6,966 nt of DNA from Oribacterium sp. UBA3737. Lineage in GTDB: Bacteria > Bacillota_A > Clostridia > Lachnospirales > Lachnospiraceae. A program made the translations under genes and the position numbers. Position 1 is the stretch's first letter. Each line of letters begins with the position of its first letter. The notes under the pieces are model-generated. The model was not told the DNA's origin. It saw only the letters and a program-made list of their open reading frames with translations, and ran no database searches. Location of the stretch: positions 1 through 6,966 of the forward strand of contig DFGZ01000289.1 in NCBI GenBank assembly GCA_002371295.1. Direction: 5' to 3'. Below are positions 5,573 to 6,966 of the stretch, piece by piece.

Positions 5573-5624
5573 ACGTGAGTTGCTCAAAAACCGACTATCA
5601 AATTAACGTGACTTATAACAAATT

Positions 5625-6884
5625 ATGGACAAGAAAACACTAGATCCACTTGCGTTTAAAAGTATATTAAAAACACTTAATTCACTTAAAAAGGCGCAGA
5701 GTGGTGTTATTTCAGAAAGACAATTTAAAGATTCTTTTTCAGAATACGACGTAACTGAAGACCAGATGACAAATATCCGTGCCTATCTTGCAACTCAGGA
5801 TATCACTATTTCAGACAAAGTCCGGAGTATCAGTCAGGAAAAAACCGTACAGACTGTTTCCGCGGCACCTAACCGCCCTTCAGAGGAAACAAAGACAGAA
5901 TTATCAGATGAGTTTGATGAATCTGATGAAAATGAAGAAATCTCTGAAGAGGATATCATCAGTGACGATGAATTTTCTGATGAGGAACTTTCCGATGAGG
6001 ACAAGGACGCCAGAAGCATTAATATTGATTCCTTGAAAAGTATTGAATCTATAAGCACAGACGATCCTGTACGTATTTATCTTAAACAGATTGGTATATA
6101 TCCTCTGCTTTCAAAGGAAGAGGAATATGCACTTGCATGCCGTTCACGTGATGGAGATTCCTATGCCAAGTCCCGTCTTATTGAGTCAAACCTCAGACTT
6201 GTAGTCTCTGTTGCCAAGCATTATGTGGGAAGAGGTATGAATTTCCTTGATCTCATTCAGGAGGGTAACCTCGGTCTTATGCATGGTATAGATAAGTTCG
6301 ATCCGGATAAAGGCTTCAAGCTTTCCACCTACGTTACCTGGTGGATCAAACAGTCTATCATCAGATCTCTTGCAGATCATTCCCGTACTATCAGAGTACC
6401 TGTTCATGTTGTAGAGCTTATTAACAAGACAAAACGTATTTCCAGAGAGATGTCCTTAGAGCTTGGACATGAGCCTTCGCTTGAGGAACTCGCAGAACGT
6501 ATGAATCTTACACCTGAAAGAATCGCCGAAATTCTTTCTTATGATAACGGTCTTACATCATTAGACAGTAAGGTAGGTGATGATGAAGATTCAGAGCTTT
6601 CTAACTTTGTAAAGGACGACAAGATTATCAGTCCCGAGCAGAATGCAAATCACATCATGATGCGTGAAGAGCTGGACAAGACACTTGGTATTCTTACAGA
6701 TAAAGAAAAGACTGTCATTGAATACCGTTATGGCCTTATAGACGGTCAGGAACGTACTCTCGAAGAGATTGGCCAGATGTATGGTCTCACACGTGAGCGT
6801 ATACGTCAGATAGAATCTAAGGCTATACGTAAACTTCAGAATCCTAAATACAAGAGAATGCTTACAGGTTTTCTTGAAGACTAA
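5625..6884 (+). CDS. rpoD: RNA polymerase sigma factor, RpoD/SigA family (divergent primary-type)
   Basis: A 419-residue sigma-70 factor that directs RNA polymerase to promoters. Residues 8-62 match region 1.1, a hallmark of primary (group 1) sigmas. Residues 85-130 are a highly acidic, serine-rich linker. Region 1.2 starts at D-P-V-R-I-Y-L (147-153). Region 2 spans 160-255, with N-L-R-L-V (189-193), D-L-I-Q-E-G-N-L-G-L (209-218) and Trp239-Trp240 for melting. Regions 3 and 4 follow, with the -35 helix L-T-R-E-R-I-R-Q-I-E (388-397) intact. The -10 helix is divergent: Leu233, Val237, Lys242, Ser244, Ile246, His252 and Ser253 replace residues nearly invariant in SigA, and the C-terminus reads N-P-K-Y-K-R. 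The ATG at 5625 has no ribosome binding site, but an in-frame TAA at 5616 leaves no upstream alternative. It is monocistronic, without the usual dnaG neighbour. It may be the housekeeping sigma or a second paralogue; the sequence alone does not decide. Confidence 0.92.
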   Translation: MDKKTLDPLAFKSILKTLNSLKKAQSGVISERQFKDSFSEYDVTEDQMTNIRAYLATQDITISDKVRSISQEKTVQTVSAAPNRPSEETKTELSDEFDESDENEEISEEDIISDDEFSDEELSDEDKDARSINIDSLKSIESISTDDPVRIYLKQIGIYPLLSKEEEYALACRSRDGDSYAKSRLIESNLRLVVSVAKHYVGRGMNFLDLIQEGNLGLMHGIDKFDPDKGFKLSTYVTWWIKQSIIRSLADHSRTIRVPVHVVELINKTKRISREMSLELGHEPSLEELAERMNLTPERIAEILSYDNGLTSLDSKVGDDEDSELSNFVKDDKIISPEQNANHIMMREELDKTLGILTDKEKTVIEYRYGLIDGQERTLEEIGQMYGLTRERIRQIESKAIRKLQNPKYKRMLTGFLED

Positions 6885-6917
6885 AAAAAGGTTGTCGCAG
6901 ATGCGACAACCTTTTTT
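6884..6917. terminator. Strong bidirectional terminator after the sigma-factor gene
   Basis: GGTTGTCGCA (6890-6899) pairs with TGCGACAACC (6902-6911); the two-base loop will open to an AGAT tetraloop. The stem is flanked by A6 and T6 runs, so it works as a Rho-independent terminator on both strands. Its left base overlaps the last base of the sigma-factor stop codon. Confidence 0.93.
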
Positions 6918-6932
6918 ATATAATCATGTATA

Positions 6933-6966
6933 TCAGATTCCAAACTCCTGTGCCCAGTATGTCTTT
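6933..6966 (-). CDS. Possible C-terminus of a convergent gene cut by the right edge
   Basis: On the minus strand one frame reads KTYWAQEFGI and then a TGA at 6933-6935. It would be served by the bidirectional terminator just beyond it. Only ten residues are visible, so neither the reality nor the identity of the gene can be settled, and a second minus frame (ending TAA near 6918) is also open. Confidence 0.3.
   Translation of the reverse strand, partial: KTYWAQEFGI

Noticed and set aside
5779..6058. Open frames on both strands inside the sigma-factor acidic linker
   Set aside because: Low-complexity GAT/GAA-rich coding sequence produces serine-rich and methionine-rich shadows in other frames.
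1..6966. CRISPR array, tRNA, rRNA, insertion sequence or phage genes
   Set aside because: No regularly spaced repeats, cloverleaf-like segments, transposase motifs or phage proteins were found.

Overview
The window looks like chromosomal DNA from a low-GC anaerobic Firmicute of class Clostridia, most plausibly a Lachnospiraceae (Butyrivibrio-like) gut or rumen bacterium. The grounds are AT-rich intergenic DNA, strong AGGAGG-type ribosome binding sites, a monomeric group B-type [FeFe] hydrogenase, an RpoD-type sigma factor with a region 1.1, and a PGGGY/GFSAG esterase of a kind common in plant-fibre degraders. The taxonomy is an inference from gene content, not from a marker search.

Layout. 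Positions 1-1029 (minus strand) hold a two-gene unit: a recognisable promoter, a small single-domain cupin (592-945) and, 22 bp later, an alpha/beta-hydrolase esterase that runs off the left edge (1-569). Positions 1109-2384 (plus) hold a small single-pass membrane protein of unknown function (1153-1587) and a histidine-phosphatase/phosphoglycerate-mutase family enzyme (1714-2346) whose leader can form a hairpin abutting the ribosome binding site. A strong bidirectional terminator (2351-2384) separates this from the convergent [FeFe] hydrogenase (2413-3915, minus). Positions 3916-4392 are a 477-bp noncoding gap with promoter-like elements and several mutually exclusive hairpins. Then come rsmJ, a 16S rRNA guanine-N2 methyltransferase (4393-5220), a perfect 14-bp inverted repeat (5237-5278), a 346-bp noncoding stretch containing the sigma-factor promoter, an RpoD/SigA-family sigma factor (5625-6884) and a second strong terminator (6884-6917). 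The last bases may hold the C-terminus of a convergent gene.

How the genes relate. Apart from the cupin-esterase pair, these look like separate transcription units, not a pathway. No mobile element, CRISPR array, tRNA or rRNA gene was seen, and no clearly new multi-gene system is evident. The most interesting points are the unusual sigma factor (divergent promoter -10 recognition helix, including Ile at the position equivalent to E. coli sigma70 Thr440; no Shine-Dalgarno; no dnaG beside it), the structured gap upstream of rsmJ, and the uncharacterised coiled-coil membrane protein. Two start codons need correcting: the cupin starts at 945, not 972, and the hydrogenase at 3915, not at the upstream TTG at 3933; in both cases a strong ribosome binding site decides it.
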